From Dioscorea cayenensis subsp. rotundata (Eukaryota; Streptophyta; Magnoliopsida; Dioscoreales; Dioscoreaceae): 64,000 nucleotides of DNA. A model generated the notes under the pieces. It had not been told where the DNA came from and made no database searches. It saw only the letters and a program-made list of their open reading frames with translations. The DNA lies in the NCBI RefSeq assembly GCF_009730915.1, contig NC_052478.1, positions 9,471,552-9,535,551 on the forward strand, written 5' to 3'. Positions 44,058-55,479 of the stretch are shown piece by piece (position 1 is the stretch's first letter; each line of letters opens with the position of its first letter). The position numbers were made by a program, and so were the translations under genes.

Positions 44058-46071
44058 TTGAGAGTCTATCCAACTCATATGAGGGCATTAGATTTGGAAG
44101 CAATGTCAGCCCCAAAATTCTCAGGCCATCCTTTCTTTAACACCCACAGATGTGGAGGGGCAGTAACAGACAGAGAATTGTATGTAGGCATGCAATTCAA
44201 CACCAAAGATGATGCTGTCATTGTGATTAAGAATCACTGCTTGTAGAAGTCAGTGGATTACATTATGATCGAGTCTAATCCAACTCGTTATGTAGGAAGA
44301 TGCAACCTATATGGTGACTGATGTAGTTGGAGGGTTCGTGTATCATTTAACAAGAAGAAGCAGATTTGCCATGTTACAAAATATAATGGTCCTCATACTT
44401 GTGCGTCGGCAATGATCTCCCAAGACCATTCCAAGCTTGATTCCAATATGATTTGTCAACACATACAGGCTTTAGTTAAAGAGAAGCTGAGCATCAATGT
44501 ATCTATTTTAATAGCAGAGATCAAAAATCGATATGGGTATACTCTAACATATAGAAAGGTATGGATTGCCAAGCAAAAAGCAGTTGAAGCAGCATTTGGG
44601 AACTGGGAGGAGTCATATAATGAATTACCAAGATGGTTATCGGCTTTGGAGCAATTTTTCCCTGGGACAATAATTGATCTCCAAACTCAACCAGCGTATA
44701 ACGGGAACCACATGGTACGTGATAGTCATGTTTTTCACAGACTTTTTTGGAGTTTCCCTTCATGTGTGGAGGCTTTCAAATATTGTAAGCCAGTAGTGCA
44801 GATAGATGGCACACATCTTTATGGAAAATATAAAGGAACTTTGTTGATGGCAGTCGCTCAGAATGGCAACAAAAACATCCTTCCTATTGCTTTTGCTATT
44901 GTAGAAAGAGAGACTCTAGACGCTTGGAAATTCTTCTTAGAGCATTTGCGAGTGAATGTGACACCACAAGAACGAATCTGTTTCATCTCTGATAGTCACG
45001 AGGCCATCAAAGGAGCATTCCGAGCAATTGGTCGATCGATGCATCCTCCACATGCCTACCATGTTTATTGCATTAGGCATATATCCGCAAACTTCTTGTG
45101 TCGCTTCAAAAATAAAGAAATACAACGGGCAGTTTTAAATGCTGGTAAATTATAAACCATCTATTTACTACTTTTAACCATATATTGCTTTTTATTTTTA
45201 GTGTTGTCTTACAATTTTTATGGTGTTTAATTCAGGTTACTTAAAAACTACTCATGATTTTAACTACTGGTATGATCTGGTGCGAGAATATGACATAGAA
45301 GCGGCGAGGTGGTTAGACAATATACCACGAGAAAAGTGGGCTCAAGCCTTTGATACTGAAGGTCGAAGGTATGGCCATATGACTACCAATCTTGCTGAAT
45401 GTGTTAATTCAGTATTGAAAGGAACAAGGAATCTTCCTATAACAGCTTTAGTTAAATCAACATATTTTCGTTTGGCTGAGTTGTTCGTAAGGAAAGGTTT
45501 AATTGCACAAGTTCAAATCGCATCTGGTCAAATATTTTCAGAGTCACTAACAAAGATAATTCAAGAAAATCAACAATCAGCAAGTAGCATTTATGTTCGT
45601 CAATTTGATCATGAAGAAACTTCTTTTATGGTAGACAAAATGGCCCCACCACAATATGGAGGTGTTGCTGGTAGTTACCGCATTGATATGAGGGCACAAT
45701 GGTGCGATTGTGGTGAGTTTCAAACGCTTCATTTTCCTTGTCGCCATGTTATTGCCACATGCGCTTCCATTCATCTACATTGGCAGGAATACGTTGATGA
45801 TGTGTACAAGCTTGAGACAATTTTTAATGTATATCACAAAGAGTTTCAAGTAATATCAAATAAAGGATATTGGAACCCTTATAATGGTCCACGTCTATGC
45901 CCTAACCTTCTGATGAGAAGACCTTTGAAAGGACGCCCCAAATCCACAAGGATTCGTAACGAAATGGATATACGTGAAGGTGGTCAACCAAAGCGTTGTG
46001 GTTTATGCCATAATGAAGGACATAGCCGTAGGAATTGTCCTAATGTACCTAGTCCCAGTAGTCGGTCTTGA
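44058..46071 (+). pseudogene. MURA-type Mutator transposase, two in-frame stops
   Basis: The model is two exons (44058-45144, 45236-46071) joined by a GT-AG intron of 91 bp, giving 640 codons. Removal of the intron keeps NAG|YLKTTHDF in frame. Domains in order: Mu DNA-binding domain (about residues 40-115: ELYVGMQFNTKDDA, HVTKYNGPHTC); the MULE DDE core with first Asp at residue 250 (VQIDGTHLYGKYKG), second Asp at 312 (CFISDSHEAI) and Glu in NLAECVNSVLKGTRNLP; a SWIM zinc finger (CDCGEFQTLHFPCRHV); and a C-terminal zinc knuckle (CGLCHNEGHSRRNC). TAG at 44244 and TGA at 44319 interrupt the DNA-binding domain, so the full protein cannot be made without readthrough. A shorter protein from 44412 would keep the DDE core but lose DNA binding. 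Confidence 0.9.
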
Positions 46072-46177
46072 TATTGCAAAAATAGTATAGTTGTTGTAAT
46101 ATTTTACAATATATGTAACTGTTTTTTTTTCTATTGATAAATGATATGTAACTGTTTTTCATCTTATAATTGTATTG

Positions 46178-46179
<2 letters not shown>

Positions 46180-46222
<43 letters not shown>
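46180..46222. repeat. (AAT)n microsatellite
   Basis: About fourteen ATA/AAT units follow the MURA stop codon and separate it from the PMD gene. A second run lies at 46420-46443. Confidence 0.9.
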
Positions 46223-46223
<1 letters not shown>

Positions 46224-46260
46224 GACTGAAGTCACTAATAAAATCTTTAAAAATAAAAAA

Positions 46261-47130
46261 TTAATAATGAAAAAGTAGGTATCCCAAATAAAACTTAAAA
46301 AATAAAATAAAATCAACATAATTAATAATTAAAATTTTAATGAAAATGAAAAAGTAAATGTCCGAAAATGATAACGAAAAAGTAAGTGTCCCAAAAATAA
46401 AAAAATAAAATATTACAAATAATAATAATAATAATAATAATAATACACTTTTATAAATAATAATGAAATCACGTAAAAGTGGTAACCATTTCAAATGAAC
46501 CCTATTTTGGGACATATTTGGCATCAAGACACATCGAATGAGCTTTAGTATATATGCACGTGCACAATACTCAATCTGTTGTGCACTTGCATCATGCAGT
46601 AACATACCAAATGTTTCTTCAAGCCAAGTTAGGGTTATTGTTTGGCCTTTTCTTTGTTCAGGAGGCGGGATAACACCGAGCAACTCCTCACATAGATCAA
46701 TCCCAATGCCGGATGTTGGTCCAATAACTTCATTGCCATTAATAGGTAACCCAAGTAACAATGCCACATCCTCTAATGTAATTGTTGCTTCACCACAAGT
46801 CAAGTGGAATGTGTGTGTTTCTGGCCGCCATCTCTCCACTAATGCACTGATAAGACCAGAATCAATTTGAAAATGTTGAACTTGAGCTGCATGTGAAAAC
46901 CCGGCTTCTCTTAAAATATCCATGATTTGAGTCGGTAGTTCAGCAATAGAAATATGTCTACACCTTAGAACTTGATCAGGCTATAAAAAAACTTTTAAAT
47001 AATTAATTTAAAATAAATAATAAATAATAAACAACAAATAAAACACGGCCACATAAAATCTAAGCATTAAACTTACTTTCTCAAATAAAATTGATGATAT
47101 ATGTTCATTTTGATTTCGTACTAATGCCAT
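46261..47130 (-). CDS. Plant mobile domain (PMD) protein carried by the MULE, C-terminally truncated
   Basis: Two exons on the minus strand: 47130-47077 (MALVRNQNEHISSILFEK) and 46980-46261, joined by a GT-AG intron in phase 0 (FEK|PDQVLRCRHIS). Together 257 codons without a stop. Residues from PDQVLR to LKWLPLLRDF (46980 to about 46473) match the amino-terminal half of the plant mobile domain of MAIN/MAIL-type proteins. Key blocks are ALVERWRPETHTFHL, GEATITLEDVALLLGLPING and NRVHLKWLPLLRDF. After LLRDF the frame runs into AT-rich repeat DNA (LLLLLLL), so the usual second half of the domain is missing. PMD proteins act in silencing and meristem maintenance in Arabidopsis, and PMDs are also known in plant transposons. 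Function here is unknown. Confidence 0.8.
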
Positions 47131-47209
47131 TTAGAAAAATAAACTCAAATTGAAGAAGAAAAGAGAAAATAAGAGAAAAAGGAGATTTGGTGACAATGAA
47201 AAGAAAAAT

Positions 47210-47255
47210 GGCTTGATGAGGGTATTGGATTAGGAGTCATATTTATAGTTGAAGA

Positions 47256-47322
<67 letters not shown>

Positions 47323-48532
47323 CTATTAATAATAATAATTTAAATAATTTCTACTCTAACAATTATTTAAAATAGTTCCTGCCATAATAATTCCCAAATA
47401 ATATTAAAATATTAACAAAATAATTTGAAATAATTTTTTTCTTAATTATAATGAAATCATCAACAAAATAATTGCAAATAATTCTCCCTATAATAGTAAT
47501 AATTTACTACTAATAATAAAAATAATTATCAATAATTCCTACTTCAATAATTATCACTCTAATAATAATCAAAATATTAATAAAATAATTACGACTTTAA
47601 TAATAATTTTAAATAATTCCTACCTAAATAATTCCGACACTAACAATAATAATCAAATTATTAATAAAATAATTTGAAATAATTGAGAATAATTTTCCCA
47701 ATAATAATAGTAATAATAACAACAACAACAACAACAACAATAATAAAAAATAATTTGCTAATAATAAAAAAAAATTCTCAATAATTCCTACTTCAATAAT
47801 TGTCACTCTAATAATAATCAAAATATTAATAAAATAATTTAAAATAATTACCACTTTAATAATAATTTTAAATAATTCCTACCTCAATAATTCCCACACT
47901 AACAATAATAATGAAATCATCAACAAAATAATTTGAAATAATTCCTTCTTCAACAAAATAATTGAAAATAATTCTCCCAATTATAATAGTAATAATAACA
48001 ACAATAATAAAAATAATAATAAAAATAATTTTCAATAATTCCTACTTCAACGATAATCACTCTAATAATAATCAAAATATTAATAAAATAATTTTAAATA
48101 ATTTTTCTTAAAAAAATTGGTTTAAAAAACCATTTTATAAATTATTGAATTAATTATAAAAGAAATGTGGGGTTAAAGTGCAAAAAAATTAAGAAATTTA
48201 AAACAGAAATGTATTTAAAAAATAAAGAGTTAAAATTGATAAATTTTATAAAATTAAAAAAATAAATAAAAAAAACAATGAAAACGGTATGATAAATCCC
48301 GTTTTCCACTTTAATTTTTTTTTTAAAAAAATATTGAAACATTGAAAACGGTATGAATCATACCGTTTTCTACCCCCATACATTAAAACCGGTATGAAGC
48401 ATACAGTTATCTACCCCCAAACATTAAAGCTGGTACCAATCTTACCATTTTACCTACATTCGTAAATAATTTAAAATATACCTATTTTCGTAATTAAATA
48501 AAAAAAACGCATTATTTTAAAAAAAAAAGGCT
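47210..48532 (-). repeat. Right terminal inverted repeat of the MULE
   Basis: Inverted counterpart of 43106-44055, with the TATA segment at 47240, long AAT/ATA repeats (47260-48060) and the CGGTATGAATCATACCG and ACCGGTATGAAGCATAC words near the end. It is longer than the left arm by about 370 bp, partly from duplicated AATTATT-type blocks. Confidence 0.85.
47240..47247 (-). promoter_or_regulatory. TATA box in the right TIR, driving the PMD gene
   Basis: TATAAATA on the minus strand in the context CAACTATAAATATG is the inverted copy of the MURA TATA box. It lies 110 bp upstream of the PMD ATG at 47130. Both genes thus appear to use TIR promoters. Confidence 0.6.
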
Positions 48533-48539
48533 CCAGAAT

Positions 48540-49442
48540 TAGAGCTGTCAATTCGGGTTTGGCCCGTCAGGCCCGCCCCTGCCAATAAAATTGGGCGGGT
48601 CGGGTTAGTCATTTATAAGCCCGTCCTGAGGCGGGCTAAATGGGACCAACCCGCGGGCCATGAGTTGGGCAGGGGCGGGCCATGGGTTGAGGGCGGGTCA
48701 GCCATGCCCACCTATAATTTATATAATATATATATATATATTGATATTGACATAATATATAAAATATTGTTAAGGATTTAAATTGCATTTAATTATGTTT
48801 TAAAAGAAATATGCATGTTTAATTTTGTTGATGTGATGTGATGGTTAATGAAGTTTAATATGCATTTAATTATGTTTTTAAAAAGAAATATGGAGATAAC
48901 AACATATTTTAATGACTATTGATTTTGATGAATATTGTGATTAGTAATGGATGTTTTTATTTTTGTCTTTATTAATTTTTTGCTAAATTTTTGTTGATTG
49001 TAATGGATGAATGTTATAATTATAATAGATGTTTTTATCTTGTCTTTGTTGTTTTTTTTTATTTTTGTTGATTGTAAATTTGTAATAGATATTTTTTTAT
49101 TTAGAGATTTTTGTAATTATTGTTGATTTTTGTTAGGGTTTTGAATATTATAATGGATGTTTTTATTTTGTTAATTATTGTATGTTTTAATTTTTAATTT
49201 AGTTTTTTTATGAATTTATAATGAATGTTTCATATATTAAAAACATTTATAAAAAAATAAAATAAATTAATTATTTTAATTTTTAGTGGCCGGCCCGCCC
49301 TAACCCATAACCCAAAAACGGGTCGGGTTGGGTTGCCATTTTTGACGCCCGCCAAAATGGCGGGCCTCGCCCGCCCTCGCCAAATGGCGGGTTTTAGCGA
49401 GCCATGGACCCGCCCCTCGGCCACATTGTTTGATCGCTTCTA
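48540..49442. mobile_element. Nonautonomous hAT-like element with GC-rich ends, inserted in the MULE target duplication
   Basis: The left end TAGAGCTGTCAATTCGGG and right end (reverse complement TAGAAGCGATCAAACAATG) form imperfect inverted repeats. Both subterminal zones are rich in GGCGGGC and GGGCGGGT words (48555-48700, 49290-49430). The centre is AT-rich and encodes nothing. AGAAT is repeated on both sides. TAGAGCTGTCAA-type ends are known from hAT-related nonautonomous elements. The class is inferred because the flanking duplication seen is only 5 bases. Confidence 0.65.
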
Positions 49443-51960
49443 AGAATGACCAAGGCCATCGCATCATAAATCAACATCCAGGTGTTGACTGGATACTGAT
49501 TAGGCATTAAAAAAAAATAAAAATAAAAATAAAAATAAAAATAAAAAAAACTATGGCATTTTTCATTTTGGTTCTTTTTTCTTTTCAAATTATTAAAGTG
49601 CCTTATTTTTAATTTTTTCACTCAATTTTCTTTTAAAAATTTATTGTTATTTTTTAAAAATTTATTATCTTTAAAATCTGTTTATTTTTAAAGAATATAT
49701 TGTTAATATTATTATTTAAAAGAGCATAATTTTTGCATATATATATATATACATATGAAAAACGGTAAAAATATTAATCAAATAATTAAGCCACCTACTT
49801 AATAAATCAAGTCAACAACGGTCATATAGTCATATTCCCCCACGGGCCCCACACATGCTATTAAAAAAAAAATCCCAATAAATCCCCTATCCCTATCCCT
49901 ATCGTGTAACATGAGCCGCTGGTCATCCATCCCCACAATAAACCCGAGGCAAAAACACACAATCAATTCACATGGGGCAAGCGGTGGCAATTTACCGTCA
50001 AACAAAATTAATTGGGGGTTTTTTTGGCTAACATTGCTCTATATTTAAGAAAGAAAAAAAACTACCAAAATGGCGCTAGGCCCTTGTATACATATCCAAT
50101 CAACACATGAATATTTTTGTAAAGAAAAATTTTGCTAAATTACTATGTGGTTTGTCTATTTCTTAATTCGGATTTGTGATTTAAGTAGTAACACTTTAGT
50201 ACACTATAGTCTAAAGCGTTTTCAAAAAACTACCAAAATCCTTAACTCCTTTAATTTAAACATGAATTTATTTTTTTGTTGTTATTTACTTTACTAAATT
50301 ATGTACTAAGTAAGAACCATTCATGTTTACCCCCAATTATAATTTGATGGTTTTTAAATACTATACAAATAGACATGAATAGTTGTTAATAGTACATGTT
50401 TTAGTAATGTAAATAAAGGCAGAAAAATAAATTCATATATATTTTTATGCCATGTCAGTAAGAATGAAAGGAGATAAGTGTTTTATCAATTTTTTTAAAA
50501 ATAGTATAGAGTATAGGGTATTAAAATTTTACAATTCAACCACAAGTCTTGAATTTATAAAGATGCAAACCATAAGATATTTAAGTAAAATTGTCCTTTC
50601 TTATTAACTAAGAGAACATGGCATTTTTTTCATTTTCATCTTTCCTTTTTTTATAATTATTAAAATAGTCCTTTTTTCCGTTTTTTAACTTAATTTCTTT
50701 AAAAAATTATGATTGTTTTTTTAACTTGTTAATTTTAAAAAACATTTTTTTTAAATATATTATTATTAAAATAGAAAGTATTTTTTATATTTTAAATTTT
50801 TTTTAATTTTATTTCCAACTTATAATAATTCTTTTTTTTAAAAAAAAGAAGGTAACTTGAGATCCAATGGGTCATGTGTCACTGAGTTTGCACAACGGAT
50901 CAAGAGTTTAATCGAAGCCGAAGCACTGGTGTCGGATGGGCCGCCTTAGTTATGGTGATATCTCTGCCTTGGACCCTGCGGCCTCACTTGGCATCACATG
51001 AAAATCACAAGGGTCAAGTTTCTCTGAGTTTACATGGCAAGATCAAGAGTTTAAGTAAGGCATGATCGGGCAATTAAGTGATCTATCGGCGACGAGTAGT
51101 GGGTAGCCTAGGACTTATGGCCTCATTTGTAATCACATGAAACCCCTATGGATCAAGTTTCGGTGAGTTTGCATGGCTAGATCAAGAATTTGATTGGAGT
51201 ATGTTTGGGTAATCAAATGATTAGTTTTTAAATTTATGGTTAAATACAATTTTTTTAAATATGTAAATAAGTCATTTAAAAAAAAATTATAAATAAAATA
51301 AAAATTATAACATAAAAATGAACTAACTAGTGAAGAGGCCATGCTTACACTACAGGCTTTTATATATCAAACAAATTTGGTTTCAATTGTATATGCAAAT
51401 TGTTTTACTTTTGATGTTATTTTATTTATTAATAATTTTTAAATTTTTAACAAATTAACTAATTTTTCATTAAAAAATTGATAGTTCTAAAAATGTAATA
51501 AATATTCTATTTGTTGATAATTTTATGGTTAAGAAGATATTATAGCAAGCTCGAAAAAAAAATATGTAAAAATCATATATTTTGTAAAGATTTATCCATA
51601 TATGAATAAATTACAACATTTTTTTTTTTACATTTATGATAGGAATGTTGAGTTGTGAGCACCTTTGACACTATTTATGGATTTTTTTTTTGTAATTCAT
51701 TAATTTTGGATTCACCCACTTGGTTTATACTCTCAAGAAATGTTGAGATTTTTCAGCATTTTTTTTAGCATTGTGTGTAAGTCTTTTTCTTGTGTCTCAA
51801 TTCTCATTTGTAGTGTATTTTCATACTATAAAATTAAGAACAACGTATTAATTTTATTTCTTTACTAAGCAAGTGAAGTGAAGATGTTATTTGAGATAAT
51901 ATAAAATAATTATTCTAGCTAATTCATGCATGGAATAATTTACTGTTAGATTAAATTCAC

Positions 51961-51997
<37 letters not shown>

Positions 51998-52131
51998 GTA
52001 AATAAGTTTGTTATGCATTTAATTTTGTATTTATTAATTGATATGCAAGCATTACAATTATACCAAATTTGATTCTCTTTTGTGCTTAAATCATGCCTTA
52101 ATCATGCCTTAATAATAATAGTAAAGTCAAC
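49443..52131. other. AT-rich intergenic DNA, no gene recognised
   Basis: Contains an (AAAAAT)n tract (49508-49545), an (AAT)n run (51962-51998) and the imperfect triplication at 50870-51215. ORFs here are low-complexity. Confidence 0.5.
50870..51215. repeat. Imperfect triplication of a ~140-bp unit
   Basis: CACTGAGTTTGCACAACGG, CTCTGAGTTTACATGGCA and CGGTGAGTTTGCATGGCT each precede GATCAAGA and TTTAA/TTTGA. Words such as GGCCTCACTTGGCATCACATG and GGCCTCATTTGTAATCACATG link the units. Origin unknown. Confidence 0.6.
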
Positions 52132-52554
52132 TTAGAGCCCGTTTGGTACTTTGCATGGAAACACTTTCCATGCAAAGTATTTCCCTGCATTTACTTTCCC
52201 TGCAAAGTAACAAAACGTGTTTGGTATGATCCTTGAAAATTGCAATTGAAATACATGCAAAATGAATTCCTTTGTTTGGTATGAATAACCTTCCCATGCA
52301 AAGTTATGTCTATTCTCAATTTTACCCTTTAATAATAAAGAAGTAAATAAAACCATACCTTAAATACATGTTGTAAAAACAATACTGTCACATCTTAAAT
52401 AAACAATATTCACACAACAAGTAGTTCATTGTATTGTTAAAAATCATAATCCAAAATCAAAAGTACAACAAATTGGAAACAGTTCAGTTTGCAAAGTTCC
52501 ACAAAATGAAACTTGCACATACTACAAACAAAAAAGTAAAGGCTAAATGAACTA

Positions 52555-53667
52555 CTATATAACTCCATTGAGTACACTCTTCACATAAATCAACTTGGCT
52601 TTGTCATCTGAAAATAAAAAGGATGATTCAATCTTGTCTTTGTTAGCAGAAATTATGCCAATCGCACGAACTGCTTCTTCTTCAGTAAAACCATTGAGTT
52701 TTATTATGCTCTCATAAAGAAGTGTTCTTTTTTCCACATTTGCAATCAAATGTTGGAAATAGGTTGCCACTTTACCTATCTCTTGCTTTGTTCCATCACA
52801 AATATCATAAAATCTTTCCATATGCTTGGAGAATGTATCATCAACTTGATCCTTGGCCAATCCCTTTTTCTTTCCTTTCTTGGAAGGCACACTCGACTCA
52901 CCTTGCATTTGCAGTGGCACCTTCCTCTTTTTATAAGAACCAGACAAGGGATCATTGCATGCATTTTCAGATATAAAGGCACATTTATTCATATCTTCCA
53001 ACTCAACATCTACACCAAAATAGTTATTTTGGACCGTATTGGTCATTGATTTATGAGCTTCAGAAGCTGCTTTAGCTGCAGCAAATGTTGAATTCTCTCT
53101 TTCTATAGCTTCAACTGATTCACCTACAAATTCGGCTCCATCTCTAGTCGCTTAGTCTTTTCCAAATATGATTGCTAGCTCATTAAAATAAGGAAATGCC
53201 TTCTTTCTAAGACCCGAGGCATCTTTATGACTCTGCATATATAAATTGTTATCAGTAACATTGTACATAAAAACATAATTTTATAAAATAATTAGGGTAG
53301 GACTATTTCATACTACCTTAAGCCATGAAAACCACACATCATCATCACAAGTAACACATTGATTAGCTTCATCCCATCCAAACCTAGACTGACCCCGCAT
53401 CTCTTTAAGTTCTCTAAATTGTGCTTTAATTGTCCTCATCCTAGATTTAATATGAGGATCACCCATAATTTTGCAATTAGGTATCTTTTCAACCATCCAT
53501 TTTTGTAGTTGAGTTAAATACCCTGTCTTGAAGCCATTATCTGCTCTCCAACCTTGGTTCACAAGCTCTAAGCAACATTCAACCAAAACTTTATCCTCAA
53601 CTGGAGTCCATTGATGGTTGTTCCTCTTGTTAGTGCTTGCACCTATTGGATTTGTTAAATTCTCCAT
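52555..53667 (-). pseudogene. Myb/SANT-like accessory protein of the PIF element, one in-frame stop
   Basis: Exon 1 53667-53317 and exon 2 53232-52555, joined by a GT-AG intron (WLK|SHKDASGLRK), give 342 codons. Residues 19-117 form a Myb/SANT-like DNA-binding domain (QWTPVEDKVLVECCLEL, HIKSRMRTIKAQFRELKEM, DDDVWFSWLK). A basic linker (KKGKKKG) and a C-terminal helical region (EEEAVRAIGII) follow. In PIF/Harbinger systems this protein cooperates with the transposase for nuclear import and end binding. TAA at 53154-53152 splits the frame after FGKD. The rest is open to the natural stop at 52555. Confidence 0.85.
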
Positions 53668-54013
53668 CTAACATCAAACTTAAAAGTAAATATTGTTTTT
53701 GCCAAGGCTAGGAAGTAGAGGATCTCATATTATAAACAATTTAATAGATATATATATCCAAAATGAGAGTATATTAGCATAAGAAGAGAGAGTCTAATTG
53801 TCATAAGAGAGTTTGTTTTTCCATTATAAAAAATAACATAAATTGTCGAAAAAGACATTAAACATGGGCTAATAATTGCCACTGAAAAGTGAAAACCAAA
53901 AACAAAAAAAATTAATCTCCAGTTGCTTGATTCCTAGAAGCTTGCCATTCATTCCACATTTATTGATCCAAGTTGTCTCTAAAAGTTGACCACGCATTGG
54001 AGGTCTCAATGTA

Positions 54014-55317
54014 CTAGATACTTTGTGCATCAGACATAGGGTGAGAATCCATATATGACTCATCCAATTCTGCCTCCAGTGGATCAAGAGCCATCTCCCT
54101 CCTAATATGATTGTGTAGTAGTGCACATGCACTTATAATTCGCCAATGTGTTTTAACGGGATACCAAGACCTGTCCCTAAGTATTCCCCATCTCATTTTC
54201 AAAAGTCCAAAACATATTTCAATGACATTGCGCGCACTTGAGTGTTTGTAGTTAAATAATTCTTCTTGTGATCGAGAGAGATTGTTTTGTCTCCACTCAT
54301 TTAAATGGTAACGTTGGCCTCTATATGGAACTAAGAATCTCTCTTCATTCGTATAACCAGCATCACAGAGATAGTAAAAACCTAAAAACAGAAAGTCCTT
54401 TTAAGTTTTTTTAAATTAGATTGATAAATATTATACTAAGGCTTTACTAATTTAAGAACATTTGATATTATTACCTTGAGGAACTTTTAATCCATTTGGC
54501 CTAGAAATTGCATTTGTCAATACCCTAGAATCTGCTGCAAAGCCTTCCCAACCAGGCAATATGTATATAAATTGCAAATCTTATGAACACACACCAAGAA
54601 CATTAGTGGCAATTTCTCCTTTTCTTGTCATGTATCTAGGTTTTCCCACTTCCGGGACATTGACTTTAATGTATGTCCCATCTAAGGCACCTAAATAATT
54701 CTAAAGTTTAACATAAAACACATTAATTAGTATATCAAATAGTTCTAATGAATAAATGTTAAATTAAAGACATTTATATAAATTTCTTTTACCTTAAACC
54801 ATTTCCATCAAAAGTCTGTAGAATTCAGAGGTACAAGATCTGGCTTCTTAAATAGATCTTCATGTAACCTCAATATAGAGAGTAAGATAAGACCAAACTG
54901 TCTACTTATTGTCTCTCCACTCCTTACAAATTCTCTTTTCACAATTCTATTCTTAGCATGATGAGAAATGATGTAGAGAAACAAGGCAACCATTTCTTTA
55001 ATGTTCATATTTTTCATTGGGGCAAGCCTACCAATACTTTCAGACATATCACATAATTTGTAAAAGGCTGCTATATTCATCCTAATGTTCTCCATACATG
55101 TCAAATCTGAATCAAACACCATTCTTCTAAAATTTACTTGCCTAATGAGATGTCTTTCATAAGTATAACTTATCATTCTCTTTTGCTTTCTATTTTTCAA
55201 TCTTAAGCGGTAGAATTCCAACATTGAAGCAGTGACAACCAGTAGGTTATTGAGATGGAGAGCAACAGTATAAGCAACCAAGAGTGTTGCATGTTGTTCT
55301 TCTAAAATTTCATCCAT
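54014..55317 (-). pseudogene. PIF/Harbinger DDE transposase, premature stops
   Basis: Exons on the minus strand: 55317-54793 (from MDEILEEQHATLLV), 54700-54475 and 54381-54014, with GT-AG introns in matching phase. DDE_Tnp_4-type landmarks are present: HTH-like N-terminus (ENIRMNIAAFYKLCDM), first Asp in [16 protein letters not shown], second Asp in LCDAGYTNEERFLVPYRG, and Glu in NVIEICFGLLKMRW. C-terminal HNHIRREM and a decayed MWNEW end follow. Stops are TGA 54810-54808 (before WKWFK), TAA 54583-54581 (after GVCS) and TAG 54016-54014. Homology continues after the last one to about 53913, with further stops. All three catalytic residues survive. Confidence 0.88.
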
Positions 55318-55431
55318 TTCAGCAACTATAATAAAATTTATACCTATAAAAATGTATGACATAATCAAAGCCTTTAAAAAGATTGCTAAATTCAAAGCGT
55401 ACAACATAATCTCAAATAAACAAAAAAATAA

Positions 55432-55434
<3 letters not shown>

Positions 55435-55478
<44 letters not shown>
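55435..55478. repeat. (TA)n microsatellite
   Basis: About 22 TA units just upstream of the PIF transposase start, inside the element. Confidence 0.95.

Positions 55479-55479
<1 letters not shown>

Larger units (their letters stand above)
43106..48532 (+). mobile_element. Mutator-like element with very long TIRs, MURA transposase and a PMD gene
   Basis: The 5.4-kb element has inverted ends that match from GCCTTTCTTTTTTTAAAATAATG (left) and its reverse complement (right, to 48532) through to the promoter segments TATAAATA and CCAATACCCTCATCAA. The arms therefore span about 43106-44055 and 47210-48532. The right arm is longer, mainly through expansion of AAT-rich repeats. It encodes MURA on the plus strand and a plant mobile domain gene on the minus strand, convergently, each starting just inside a TIR. 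This is the layout of maize MuDR, with PMD in the mudrB position. The 9-bp duplication CCAGAATGA supports it as a transposed unit. Confidence 0.9.

Noticed and set aside
47624..47854. Leucine-rich open frame inside the MULE right TIR
   Set aside because: Produced by AAT/TTG-type repeats; no start context or domain.
48540..49442. GGCGGGC-rich ends considered as a CpG-type promoter or rRNA spacer
   Set aside because: The inverted ends, the symmetric GC-rich subterminal zones and the position inside a target duplication fit a nonautonomous DNA transposon better.
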